From: Vibrio parahaemolyticus
GTDB lineage: Bacteria > Pseudomonadota > Gammaproteobacteria > Enterobacterales > Vibrionaceae
Assembly: GCF_900460535.1 (NCBI RefSeq)
Contig: NZ_UHIL01000001.1
Span: 1,116,001 to 1,180,000 of the forward strand
Length of the DNA: 64,000 nt
Direction: 5' to 3'
Position 1 is the stretch's first letter; the number at the start of each line of letters is the position of its first letter. The notes below the pieces were generated by a model. The model searched no databases. It was not told the DNA's origin and saw nothing but the letters and a program-made list of their open reading frames with translations. The position numbers were made by a program, and so were the translations under genes. Below are positions 25,769 through 34,626 of this stretch, piece after piece.

Positions 25769-27130
25769 ATGGATATTTTACTACTGTTTTTAATGGTGAT
25801 TGGCTTCATGCTCATTGGTGTGCCAATCGCAATTTCTCTGGGTCTTTCCAGTGTACTTTTCTTAATGCTGCATTCCGATGCCTCTTTGGCGTCAGTTGCT
25901 CAAACGCTGTTTAACGCCTTTGCTGGTCACTATACATTGTTGGCGATACCTTTCTTCATTTTGGCCTCAAGTTTTATGTCGACAGGTGGCGTTGCAAAGC
26001 GAATCATCCGATTTGCGATTGCCATCGTCGGTTGGTTCCGTGGTGGTCTCGCCATGGCTTCTGTTGTGGCATGTATGATGTTTGCAGCACTGTCTGGCTC
26101 TTCACCAGCAACCGTGGTCGCTATCGGTAGTATCGTCATAGCGGGGATGATCAAAAACGGTTACTCGAAAGAGTTTGCTGCGGGTGTTATCTGTAACGCA
26201 GGTACTTTGGGGATCTTGATTCCGCCATCGATCGTGATGGTGGTGTATGCTGCTGCGACCGATGTGTCAGTGGGGCGTATGTTCCTTGGTGGTGTGATCC
26301 CGGGTTTGCTGGCTGGCGTGATGTTGATGATCGCTATCTACATTGCGGCGAGGATTAAGAATCTACCTAAGCAACCATTCGTGGGATGGAAAGAAACGTT
26401 TGATGCAGCCAAAGATGCAAGTTGGGGCTTGCTGCTGGTGGTGATCATCCTTGGCGGTATCTATGGCGGTATTTTCACACCAACAGAGGCTGCGGCAGTT
26501 GCGGCGGTGTACTCATTCTTTATCGCGAACTTTATATATAAAGACATGGGACCATTTGCTGATAAGCAAAACACCAAACCAGCGATCGTCAAAGTGATTC
26601 AGACCTTTGTGCATGAAGACACTAAGCATACCTTGTATGAAGCGGGCAAGCTTACCATCATGCTGCTGTTTATCATTGCTAATGCACTGATCTTAAAACA
26701 CGTACTGACTGAAGAACGTATCCCTCAGATGATCACGGAATCGATGCTGTCTGCTGGTCTTGGACCAATTACGTTCTTGATAGTTGTGAACTTATTGCTC
26801 CTGATCGGTGGTCAGTTTATGGAGCCTTCGGGCTTATTGATCATCGTTGCTCCTTTGGTGTTCCCAATTGCCATTGCGCTGGGCATCGACCCAATTCACC
26901 TCGGTATCATGATGGTGGTGAACATGGAAATCGGCATGATAACGCCACCAGTCGGGTTGAACCTGTTTGTAACGGCTGGGGTGGCAAGAATGTCGATGAT
27001 GAATGTTGTAAAAGCGGCATTGCCATGGGTGGGTGTCATGTTCTTGTTCTTGATAATTGTGACTTATGTTCCTTGGGTATCAACCTGGCTACCAACGACC
27101 TTGATGGGGCCAGAAATAATCACTAAATAA
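25769..27130 (+). CDS. dctM: TRAP transporter large membrane subunit DctM
   Basis: A 453-residue elevator-type permease with about 12 helices. Recognisable pieces are LPFFILASSFMSTGGVAKRI-like AIPFFILASSFM, AALSGSSPATVVAIGSI (Na+/substrate hairpin) and the second hairpin MEIGMITPPVGLNLFV. A hydrophilic loop with NLPKQPFVGWKETFDAAKDA lies in the middle. It drives Na+-coupled dicarboxylate import with DctP and DctQ. Confidence 0.93.
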   Translation: MDILLLFLMVIGFMLIGVPIAISLGLSSVLFLMLHSDASLASVAQTLFNAFAGHYTLLAIPFFILASSFMSTGGVAKRIIRFAIAIVGWFRGGLAMASVVACMMFAALSGSSPATVVAIGSIVIAGMIKNGYSKEFAAGVICNAGTLGILIPPSIVMVVYAAATDVSVGRMFLGGVIPGLLAGVMLMIAIYIAARIKNLPKQPFVGWKETFDAAKDASWGLLLVVIILGGIYGGIFTPTEAAAVAAVYSFFIANFIYKDMGPFADKQNTKPAIVKVIQTFVHEDTKHTLYEAGKLTIMLLFIIANALILKHVLTEERIPQMITESMLSAGLGPITFLIVVNLLLLIGGQFMEPSGLLIIVAPLVFPIAIALGIDPIHLGIMMVVNMEIGMITPPVGLNLFVTAGVARMSMMNVVKAALPWVGVMFLFLIIVTYVPWVSTWLPTTLMGPEIITK

Positions 27131-27159
27131 CACATTTTCCGAATTACATTCACGCAACC

Positions 27160-27188
27160 AAAAAGAGGTGTGAGCTATCACACCTCTT
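27160..27188 (-). terminator. Terminator of the small RRSGEDRR gene
   Basis: Eleven-base stem AAGAGGTGTGA / TCACACCTCTT with a four-base loop. On the minus strand it is followed by TTTTT, and its first arm includes the stop codon of the 62-residue gene. Confidence 0.8.
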
Positions 27189-27366
27189 CGTCTATGGATT
27201 TAAAATCTTGTTTTCTCGGATCGGGATGGACTCTGCGCTCATAGCCGTGCCACTTCTTTTTGTTTTTACGTCGGTCTTCACCGGAGCGCCTTTCTTCTTG
27301 ATACTGGCCGTCTACCATCACTGTATCGGTAATGATCGGTATCCTCACTTTTTCATTCATATCCAT
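27178..27366 (-). CDS. Small basic protein with an RRSGEDRR motif, function unknown
   Basis: A 62-residue, strongly charged protein with ERRSGEDRRKNKKKWHGYER in the middle and no membrane segment. RRxGxDRR-type short motifs are seen in several bacterial regulators, including PilZ-like proteins, but the rest of a PilZ domain is absent. Support for it being real: an ATG start, a dedicated terminator overlapping its stop codon and a location between operons. The Shine-Dalgarno is weak. No function is proposed. Confidence 0.6.
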   Translation of the reverse strand: MDMNEKVRIPIITDTVMVDGQYQEERRSGEDRRKNKKKWHGYERRVHPDPRKQDFKSIDEEV

Positions 27367-27436
27367 ATGAGCCCAATAATTGCCTTAGCAAAATTATGAT
27401 TCAAGTTGGATATAATACCAATCGCGCGAACCGGTT

Positions 27437-28774
27437 TTATTTATAGAGCTCTTTATCTATCTGATAGCGTTGCATTTTGTCATACAGCGTTTTTCGAGGC
27501 ACATTCAACTGTTCCATCGTTTGTTTGATGCTGCCATTGTTTTCCAGTAGCGCATTTTCTATCGCTGCCTTTTCAAACTCCGCCACTTGCTCTGCAAGGC
27601 TACTGGTTGAGGCGGGGATGGAACTTGGTTCGCCTAATTGGATGAGTTTACCTAATAAAACGAAACGCTCTGCTGCATTGCGCAGTTCTCGGACATTTCC
27701 CGGCCAATCGTGAGCCATTAGCTGAGCCAAATCTTGTGCTGAAAGACTTGGCGAACTTTTACCATAGCGCGACGCCGCGACTAAAAGAAAATGGTGGAAA
27801 AGGGCAGGGATGTCTTCCTTGCGTTCACGTAAGGGAGGCAAATCTAGCGTAACCACGTTGAGGCGGTAGTAGAGGTCTTGACGAAATGTGCCTTGTTCCG
27901 CCGCACGTTTAAGATCCACTTTCGTTGCCGCGACAACGCGAATGTCGAGAGGTAAAAGTTCGTTTGAGCCAACGCGTTCAATCACGCGCTCTTGCAGGAC
28001 GCGCAACAAACGAATTTGTGCCTGAATTGGCATCGATTCGATTTCATCCAAGAAGAGTGTGCCGCCCTGCGCAAATTCAAACTTACCAATACGCCGACTT
28101 TCTGCACCAGTAAATGCGCCTTTTTCGTGACCATAGAGTTCGCTTTCAATTAAGTTTTCTGGCACCGCGCCACAGTTCACCGCCACAAAGTTATTGTTTC
28201 TACGAGAACTTTGTTCGTGCAGTGAGCGGGCGATAAGCTCTTTACCTGTACCTGTTTCGCCAAACAGCAGAATATCGGCATCAGTATCAGCAATTTGGGT
28301 GATGGTTTCTCGCAGCGTTTGGATGCTGGTGGTTTCACCGATGATTCGGGGGCCAAGCGTTTGGCTCGCTTTGAGTGATTGACGAAGTTTCTCATTTTCG
28401 TTCGTCAGTTGGCGTCTTTCAATGGCGCGTTTTACGGTTTCAACCAAGTGTTCTGGCGCAAAAGGTTTCTCTATAAAATCGTAGGCCCCTTGGTGTAACG
28501 CATTTACGGCCATTGAGATGTCACCATGGCCTGTAATCATGATGACTGGCAGATTTGGGTCGCGTTGAACTAACGTGGTTAACAAGTCCATGCCTGAAAT
28601 ACCGGGTAAGCAGATGTCGGTCACAATCACACCAGCTTCGTCGCTTTGTTTCATGGCTAACAAGGCGGATTCCGCATCGGAAAAAAAAGTCGCTTCGATA
28701 TCGGCTAGCTCAAACGTTTGTTCTATTGCTAATCGAAGGTCGGCTTCATCATCAATAAAAAACACCTGACACAT
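27437..28774 (-). CDS. dctD: DctD, sigma-54-dependent response regulator for C4-dicarboxylates
   Basis: A 445-residue NtrC-family regulator. The receiver domain (1-120) has the phospho-acceptor Asp in [10 protein letters not shown] and Lys in IEKPF. The AAA+ domain has GETGTGKE, the sigma-54-contacting GAFTGA and FLDEIESM. A Fis-type helix-turn-helix ends the protein ([20 protein letters not shown]). It starts at 28774, four bases after the dctB stop, with AAGGA inside dctB. With DctB it should activate dctPQM, which carries a fitting promoter 3.5 kb away. Confidence 0.93.
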   Translation of the reverse strand: MCQVFFIDDEADLRLAIEQTFELADIEATFFSDAESALLAMKQSDEAGVIVTDICLPGISGMDLLTTLVQRDPNLPVIMITGHGDISMAVNALHQGAYDFIEKPFAPEHLVETVKRAIERRQLTNENEKLRQSLKASQTLGPRIIGETTSIQTLRETITQIADTDADILLFGETGTGKELIARSLHEQSSRRNNNFVAVNCGAVPENLIESELYGHEKGAFTGAESRRIGKFEFAQGGTLFLDEIESMPIQAQIRLLRVLQERVIERVGSNELLPLDIRVVAATKVDLKRAAEQGTFRQDLYYRLNVVTLDLPPLRERKEDIPALFHHFLLVAASRYGKSSPSLSAQDLAQLMAHDWPGNVRELRNAAERFVLLGKLIQLGEPSSIPASTSSLAEQVAEFEKAAIENALLENNGSIKQTMEQLNVPRKTLYDKMQRYQIDKELYK

Positions 28775-28778
28775 TATT

Positions 28779-30581
28779 CTATCCTTCTGATTGTTCGGTG
28801 CGTTGGCATATTGGTAAACACAATGAGAATCGAGCGCCACCTTGGGCTCTGTTATGAGCGCTCAAGCTGCCGTTCATACCAGCCAATATTTGCTGAGATA
28901 TAGAAAGTCCTAATCCCAATCCATTCTTTTTAGTTGTTAAAAACGGTTCGCAAAGTTCGGACAGTGTGTGCGAACCAAGCCCAGGGCCATTGTCATCGAC
29001 ATGAATCATCACTTTGTTTTCATCCGTATCCGTTTCAACGAGCAACCACACTTGTTTATCTTGTTGTTCTTTTACGGCTTCAATTGCGTTTGTCAGCAAG
29101 TTAACCAGAACTTGCTCCAATTGAATGGTATTGATTTGAACCTCGATGTCGTCAGTAGGAAGTTCGGTAGCAAGTAGAACACGAGCAGATTTAAAAGCGG
29201 GTTTCATGAGCTCTTTTGATGAGGCTATCACGGGCAACAGGCGTGTTTGGGTAAGCTCATTGCCGCTGGCCTTTTTGGCAAACGAACGCAATTGCTGGCT
29301 GATGTTTGCCATTCTGTCTGTGAGGGCTGAAATGCGAGTGAGATTATCTTCGACTCGATCATACTTTTCTTTCTGAAGGAACAATTTTCCATTCTCAGCA
29401 AAGCTACGAATGGCTGCCAACGGATTATTCAGCTCATGGCTGATGCTCGCTGACATTTGACCGAGAACTGCCAGCTTAGCCGCTTGAATCAACTCATCTT
29501 GGGTCAAACGCAGTGTTTGCTCCGTTTCGGTTCGCTGCGCAATTTCAGCCTGTAACTCTGCTGTTCTCGCCATGACTTGAAATTCTAACTTCTGATTCGC
29601 TTCTTGTTGGATTCGTTCTAACTGCAAATGACGTTGTTGGCGGTGATAAATCAACTGGCCAATCAAGAACAAAACCGTAAAGGCCAACGTAAGCACAACG
29701 ATATAGCCCATCGTAACCCAAACGATGGATTGTTTTGGCGAAAGCACACGAATCGTTAGCCTTAACTCAGGTAAAGGCAGTGAAGAGACAACCAGTGTCC
29801 CTTTATTGTAGGGGTAGCCTTGTTTCAGTTCAGAATTTGGTGCATTCAAGTTGCCGACAAAGCCCAATGTCGGAATCGGTGTGTCGAGATATTGTCTACT
29901 CGTCCAAACTTGCTTTTTATCTGCATCACTTAACGGTTGTAGGCTTTTGAATAGCCAATCCTGCCGGCTGCTCATAAAGACAATATTGTGAGGGTCGCTG
30001 GCCACGAACACGCTGTCAGGTTGTTGCCAGTTATCTTCAATTTTACTCAAATCCATTTTTACGACCACGATGCCCAACACGCCGCCAGCATAAATTATTG
30101 GATATGAGTAGTAATAGCCACGTTGGCCGGATGTTGAGCCCAGAGCGTAATATTGGCTGCTTTCACCGCTGATGGCTTGTTTAAAGTAAGGTCTAAAAGC
30201 AAAGTTGCGTCCAATAAAAGAGCGCTTTTTACGCCAGTTACTTGCTGCAATGGTCGTGCCCCATTGATCAATCAAATAAGTATCTGCCGCTTCAATAACG
30301 TTGTTCACCGATTCTAGATAGCGATTGGTGATTTCGAGTTGAGCGCTATTTGAAGGATTCAGTAGAGCTTCAAAAAGAGGATCATCTTTGGCTAAAAGAT
30401 TGGGTATATGGGCGTATTTATCGAGCTTATTTTTGATGTGGCTAGAAAATTGTTCGAGCTGTGATTGGTGTTTATCTAGCAAAGATTGATAGCTGTGTTG
30501 CCACACCCAGCGCCCGCCCACAATGGCGCACAGGAAATATAAGGCGAAAAAAATCAGTAAAATACGATTTCGTTGAGACAT
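28779..30581 (-). CDS. dctB: DctB, C4-dicarboxylate sensor histidine kinase
   Basis: A 600-residue membrane kinase. It has two membrane helices (about 7-27 and 290-310) around a periplasmic double-PAS/Cache sensor (WGTTIAASNWRKKRSF, GQRGYYYSYPIIYAGGVLGIV), a coiled coil (315-365) and the dimerisation His in ISHELNNPLAAIRSFAENG. The ATPase domain has the N box (NLLTNAIEAV), DNGPGL and GLGLGLSI. It phosphorylates DctD in response to succinate/malate. It is upstream of dctD in one operon. Confidence 0.93.
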   Translation of the reverse strand: MSQRNRILLIFFALYFLCAIVGGRWVWQHSYQSLLDKHQSQLEQFSSHIKNKLDKYAHIPNLLAKDDPLFEALLNPSNSAQLEITNRYLESVNNVIEAADTYLIDQWGTTIAASNWRKKRSFIGRNFAFRPYFKQAISGESSQYYALGSTSGQRGYYYSYPIIYAGGVLGIVVVKMDLSKIEDNWQQPDSVFVASDPHNIVFMSSRQDWLFKSLQPLSDADKKQVWTSRQYLDTPIPTLGFVGNLNAPNSELKQGYPYNKGTLVVSSLPLPELRLTIRVLSPKQSIVWVTMGYIVVLTLAFTVLFLIGQLIYHRQQRHLQLERIQQEANQKLEFQVMARTAELQAEIAQRTETEQTLRLTQDELIQAAKLAVLGQMSASISHELNNPLAAIRSFAENGKLFLQKEKYDRVEDNLTRISALTDRMANISQQLRSFAKKASGNELTQTRLLPVIASSKELMKPAFKSARVLLATELPTDDIEVQINTIQLEQVLVNLLTNAIEAVKEQQDKQVWLLVETDTDENKVMIHVDDNGPGLGSHTLSELCEPFLTTKKNGLGLGLSISQQILAGMNGSLSAHNRAQGGARFSLCLPICQRTEQSEG

Positions 30582-30864
30582 CCTTGCATTCCTATTACAC
30601 GTCCTTTTTATGCCTTTAGAAATGTTAATGGGTTGTAGGGATGATGGGGGATTTAGTTTTCAACTCTGTGGAGTAAAACAAGAGCAAGATCTCTTTTTAC
30701 GCTTTTCAATAAAAAAAGCAGTCGATTCTCTTGAAAAAGTCGCTATTGTCCCCATTCTAGATATGCTGACGCGCTCATTGGGTGTTTTAATCCCATTTTT
30801 GGCAAAAAAATGAGTCAGCTTTCGAGAATTTAGCGCAGACAATGTCCACATAGTGGCTATTGGC
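30582..30864. other. Non-coding stretch between dctB and the tig promoter
   Basis: No convincing gene. A 67-codon plus-strand frame (30610-30813) lacks a ribosome site and has no recognisable pattern. The stretch presumably holds the dctB promoter on the minus strand. Confidence 0.6.
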
Positions 30865-30893
30865 TCGACAGGGTTGCGACAGATCGCTAGAAT
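30865..30893 (+). promoter_or_regulatory. Sigma-70 type promoter of tig
   Basis: TCGACA and TAGAAT separated by exactly 17 bases, followed by a GC-rich discriminator GTCGCG. Transcription from here would give a leader of about 205 bases before tig. Confidence 0.55.
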
Positions 30894-30973
30894 GTCGCGT
30901 CTAAAAATTCTGTCCTGAGGCTAATAGGAGATACCTTTGATATTTCTGTCGAAGATATCACTGATTAGTCTGG

Positions 30974-31086
30974 TGCTGAGAATCAGCATCAATACTCGAT
31001 TTTAAATTAGGTGTTCGGACAGAACACTACACAAGGATGAAGCGTTAACTTAAAGAGTTACGCTCATACGCTCGGATAACCGAGCC
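30974..31086 (+). other. Structured 5' leader of tig
   Basis: Three short perfect hairpins in the leader: TGCTGA/TCAGCA (30974-30988), GTGTTC/GAACAC (31011-31027) and GCTCGG/CCGAGC (about 31070-31086). No T-run follows any of them, so they are not terminators. No known riboswitch or ribosomal-protein leader is recognised. Confidence 0.45.
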
Positions 31087-31106
31087 ACTTTAGAGGTTTA
31101 TAAATA

Positions 31107-32411
31107 ATGCAAGTTACTGTTGAAACGCTAGAGGGCCTAGAGCGCCGTCTAAACATTACTGTTCCAGCTGCAAACATCGAAGATGCTGTAACAGCTGAAC
31201 TACGCAACATCGCTAAAAACCGTCGTTTCGATGGTTTCCGTAAGGGTAAAGTGCCTCTAAAAATGGTTGCTAAGATGTACGGCAAAGCAGTACGTCAAGA
31301 CGTTCTTGGTGAAGTTATGCAACGTCACTTCATCGAAGCGATCGTAAAAGAGAAAATCAACCCAGCTGGCGCTCCAACTTTCGCTCCTGTAGAAAACAAA
31401 GAAGGTGCAGACCTAGTTTTCACAGCAACTTTTGAAGTTTACCCAGAAGTTGAACTAAAAGGCCTAGAAAACATCACTGTTGAGAAGCCTCTAACTGAAG
31501 TTAAAGAAGCAGACGTAGAAGAGATGATCGAAACTCTACGTAAGCAACAAGCAACTTGGGTTGAAGTTGAAGAAGCAGCAGAAGCTGGCAAACGCGTAAG
31601 CATCGATTTCGTTGGTTCTATCGACGGCGAAGAGTTTGAAGGCGGTAAAGCTGAGAACTTCCCACTAGAAATGGGCGCTGGTCGCATGATCCCTGGTTTC
31701 GAAGACGGTATTGCAGGTAAAACTGCTGGTATGGAATTCGACATCGACGTAACTTTCCCAGAAGATTACCACGCTGAAAACCTAAAAGGTAAAGCGGCTA
31801 AGTTCGCAATCAAAGTGAACAAAGTTGAAGCTCGTGAACTTCCAGAACTAAACGACGAATTCGTTGCTAAGTTCGGTGTTGCTGAAGGCGGTGTAGACGC
31901 ACTTAAAGCTGAAGTACGTAAGAACATGGAACGCGAACTTAAGCAAGCTGTTAAGACTCGCATCAAAGAGCAAGCAATCGAAGGTCTAGTTAAAGAAAAC
32001 GAAATCGACGTTCCTGCTGCACTTATCGAGCAAGAAATCCACGTTCTACGTCAACAAGCGGCACAACGCTTCGGTGGTAACCCAGAAGCAGCTGCACAGC
32101 TTCCACGTGAACTGTTCGAAGAACAAGCTAAGCGTCGCGTAGTTGTTGGTCTTCTACTAGGTGAAGTAATCAAGTCTGAAGAGCTAAAAGCGGACGACGA
32201 GAAAGTTAAGGCTCTAATCGAAGAAATGGCTACTGCATACGAAGATCCATCAGAAGTTATTGCTTACTACGAGCAAAACGAGCAAATGATGAACAACATG
32301 CGTAACGTAGCTCTAGAAGAGCAAGCAATCGACGCGATCATCGCTAAAGCACAGGTTACTGAGAAAGAAGTAGGCTTCAACGAGCTACTTAACCAACAAC
32401 CTGCTGCTTAA
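31107..32411 (+). CDS. tig: Trigger factor, ribosome-bound chaperone and prolyl isomerase
   Basis: A 434-residue protein with all three parts: the ribosome-docking domain with [11 protein letters not shown] (44-54; FRxGKVP motif), the FKBP-type isomerase domain (about 160-245, [20 protein letters not shown] region) and the helical chaperone C-terminal domain. Codon use is extremely biased (Leu mostly CTA/CTT, Arg CGT, Asn AAC), the mark of a very highly expressed gene. Start ATG at 31107. Confidence 0.97.
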   Translation: MQVTVETLEGLERRLNITVPAANIEDAVTAELRNIAKNRRFDGFRKGKVPLKMVAKMYGKAVRQDVLGEVMQRHFIEAIVKEKINPAGAPTFAPVENKEGADLVFTATFEVYPEVELKGLENITVEKPLTEVKEADVEEMIETLRKQQATWVEVEEAAEAGKRVSIDFVGSIDGEEFEGGKAENFPLEMGAGRMIPGFEDGIAGKTAGMEFDIDVTFPEDYHAENLKGKAAKFAIKVNKVEARELPELNDEFVAKFGVAEGGVDALKAEVRKNMERELKQAVKTRIKEQAIEGLVKENEIDVPAALIEQEIHVLRQQAAQRFGGNPEAAAQLPRELFEEQAKRRVVVGLLLGEVIKSEELKADDEKVKALIEEMATAYEDPSEVIAYYEQNEQMMNNMRNVALEEQAIDAIIAKAQVTEKEVGFNELLNQQPAA

Positions 32412-32465
32412 TAAGCAATATCTTGCGTAGAAGGTTGACTTAACGTTAACTATTCTGCTAACAAT

Positions 32466-32500
32466 GGTCCGTATGATAGTCATCATCCGGGCCATTTATT
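32466..32500 (+). terminator. Partial terminator between tig and clpP
   Basis: GGTCCGTATGAT pairs with ATCATCCGGGCC (G-T pairs allowed) and is followed by ATTTATTTT, a broken T-run. It probably allows read-through from tig into clpPX while lowering it. Confidence 0.6.
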
Positions 32501-32516
32501 TTAGGGACATAAGAAT

Positions 32517-33143
32517 ATGAGCTACCAAGAAAAAAATGCAATGTCGCCAATTATGGACGCACTAGTACCAATGGTGGTTGAGCAAACTTCCCGAGGCGAG
32601 CGTTCTTACGACATCTACTCACGTTTACTTAAAGAGCGCGTGATTTTTTTAACTGGTCAAGTGGAAGACCACATGGCAAACCTTGTCGTGGCTCAGCTAC
32701 TTTTCCTAGAATCTGAAAATCCAGATAAAGACATTTTCCTATACATCAATTCTCCAGGCGGCAGCGTAACTGCAGGTATGTCAATTTACGACACAATGCA
32801 GTTTATTAAACCAAATGTAAGCACTGTATGTATGGGTCAAGCTTGTTCTATGGGCGCATTCCTGCTTGCAGGTGGTGCTGCTGGTAAACGTTACGTTCTT
32901 CCTAACTCACGTGTGATGATCCACCAACCACTAGGTGGTTTCCAGGGTCAAGCTTCTGATATCCAAATCCATGCTCAGGAAATCCTGACCATTAAACAGA
33001 AGCTAAACAACCTGTTAGCAGAACATACTGGCCAGCCTCTTGAAGTGATTGAACGCGATACCGATCGTGACAACTTCATGTCAGCAGAGCAGGCTGTGGA
33101 ATACGGTATCGTGGATGCAGTGTTGAGCCATCGCGGCGCGTAA
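32517..33143 (+). CDS. clpP: ClpP, proteolytic subunit of the Clp protease
   Basis: A 208-residue serine protease with the triad Ser111 (CSMGAF), His136 (MIHQPLGG) and Asp185 (DTDRDNF), the same numbering as E. coli ClpP. The first 14 or so residues are the propeptide. It forms a 14-mer chamber closed by ClpX or ClpA. clpX starts 71 bases downstream. Confidence 0.97.
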   Translation: MSYQEKNAMSPIMDALVPMVVEQTSRGERSYDIYSRLLKERVIFLTGQVEDHMANLVVAQLLFLESENPDKDIFLYINSPGGSVTAGMSIYDTMQFIKPNVSTVCMGQACSMGAFLLAGGAAGKRYVLPNSRVMIHQPLGGFQGQASDIQIHAQEILTIKQKLNNLLAEHTGQPLEVIERDTDRDNFMSAEQAVEYGIVDAVLSHRGA

Positions 33144-33214
33144 TTTAGCCAGCGCATTTTGGCAAAAATTGATATACACTCATTCATGAAGAGTAAAGGC
33201 TAAGAGGTTAGCGA

Positions 33215-34495
33215 ATGACAGATAAAAGCAAAGAAAGTGGCAGCGGTAAATTGCTGTACTGTTCTTTCTGCGGCAAAAGTCAGCACGAAGTTCGCAAGCT
33301 AATCGCAGGTCCGTCAGTTTACATTTGCGACGAGTGTGTCGACCTATGTAACGATATTATTCGCGAAGAAATCAAGGATGTTCTCCCTAAGAAAGAATCT
33401 GAAGCGTTACCAACGCCAAAACAGATCCGTGAACACCTTGACGACTATGTGATCGGACAAGATTACGCGAAAAAAGTGCTCGCAGTTGCGGTATATAACC
33501 ACTACAAGCGTTTACGCAATGGTGATACAACGAGCGAAGGTGTGGAGCTTGGTAAAAGTAACATCCTTCTAATTGGTCCTACAGGTAGTGGTAAAACGCT
33601 GCTTGCTGAGACGCTAGCTCGATTCTTGGATGTGCCATTCACAATGGCAGACGCAACCACACTAACCGAAGCTGGTTATGTGGGTGAAGACGTTGAAAAC
33701 ATCATCCAAAAGCTTCTGCAAAAATGTGATTACGATGTAGCGAAAGCTGAACGCGGCATTGTTTACATTGACGAAATTGACAAAATTTCACGCAAAGCTG
33801 AAAACCCATCAATTACGCGTGACGTATCTGGTGAAGGTGTTCAGCAAGCGCTATTGAAACTTATCGAAGGTACGGTTGCTTCAGTTCCACCTCAAGGTGG
33901 TCGTAAGCATCCACAGCAAGAATTCCTACAAGTGGACACGTCTAAGATTCTGTTCATCTGTGGTGGTGCATTTGCTGGTTTAGATAAAGTTATCGAACAG
34001 CGTATAGCTACGGGTACTGGTATCGGCTTTGGTGCAGAAGTGCGCTCGAAGAACGAAACCAAAACCGTCGGCGAACTGTTTACTCAGGTTGAGCCAGAAG
34101 ATCTAGTGAAGTATGGTTTGATTCCAGAATTCATTGGTCGTCTTCCTGTGACAACAACACTGACAGAGCTTGATGAAGAAGCGTTGATTCAGATCCTATG
34201 TGAACCGAAAAACGCACTGACCAAGCAGTATGCAGCATTGTTTGAGCTAGAAAACGCAGAGCTTGAATTCCGTGAAGATGCCCTTCGTGCTATCGCGAAG
34301 AAAGCAATGGAACGTAAGACAGGTGCTCGTGGTTTGCGTTCAATTCTGGAAAGTGTTCTGCTTGAAACCATGTACGAACTGCCATCTGCGACAGATGTAA
34401 GTAAAGTCGTGATTGATGAATCCGTCATCAATGGTGAGTCAGAACCACTGCTTATTTACAGCAATGCCGACAATCAGGCAGCTGGAGCAGAATAA
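33215..34495 (+). CDS. clpX: ClpX, AAA+ unfoldase of the Clp protease
   Basis: A 426-residue unfoldase. It has the N-terminal zinc domain with Cys16, Cys19, Cys38 and Cys41, Walker A GPTGSGKT (121-128), Walker [10 protein letters not shown], the ClpP-docking IGF loop in [10 protein letters not shown], and the sensor-2 region [10 protein letters not shown]. It unfolds tagged substrates such as ssrA proteins and feeds them to ClpP. Confidence 0.97.
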   Translation: MTDKSKESGSGKLLYCSFCGKSQHEVRKLIAGPSVYICDECVDLCNDIIREEIKDVLPKKESEALPTPKQIREHLDDYVIGQDYAKKVLAVAVYNHYKRLRNGDTTSEGVELGKSNILLIGPTGSGKTLLAETLARFLDVPFTMADATTLTEAGYVGEDVENIIQKLLQKCDYDVAKAERGIVYIDEIDKISRKAENPSITRDVSGEGVQQALLKLIEGTVASVPPQGGRKHPQQEFLQVDTSKILFICGGAFAGLDKVIEQRIATGTGIGFGAEVRSKNETKTVGELFTQVEPEDLVKYGLIPEFIGRLPVTTTLTELDEEALIQILCEPKNALTKQYAALFELENAELEFREDALRAIAKKAMERKTGARGLRSILESVLLETMYELPSATDVSKVVIDESVINGESEPLLIYSNADNQAAGAE

Positions 34496-34510
34496 ATTCA
34501 GCCATGAATG

Positions 34511-34542
34511 AAAAAGGAGGTAAGTAATTACCTCCTTTTTTT
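34511..34542 (+). terminator. Rho-independent terminator after clpX
   Basis: AAAAGGAGGTAA / TTACCTCCTTTT with a GTAA loop and a run of seven T. The stem contains an AAGGAGG sequence identical to a Shine-Dalgarno site, but no start codon follows at proper distance. Confidence 0.93.
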
Positions 34543-34551
34543 ATTTCTCTT

Positions 34552-34579
34552 ATTGAATCCAAACAATTAGCCCCCATAT
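34552..34579 (+). promoter_or_regulatory. Sigma-32 (heat shock) type promoter of lon
   Basis: ATTGAA, 14 bases, then CCCCATAT: the -10 part matches the RpoH consensus CCCCATNT exactly and the -35 part keeps TTGAA. It ends 47 bases before the lon start. lon is a classical heat shock gene. Confidence 0.75.
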
Positions 34580-34626
34580 ACTGCCTTAAGTAATACGTTA
34601 AACGTGAAAGCGGAAGAGAGAATTAT

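Noticed and set aside
30610..30813. A 67-codon frame in the dctB-tig gap.
   Set aside because: No ribosome site, no recognisable composition, and it lies before the inferred tig promoter.
34514..34520. AAGGAGG in the clpX terminator as a ribosome site for a small gene.
   Set aside because: It is part of a perfect terminator stem and no start codon with an open frame follows at normal spacing.
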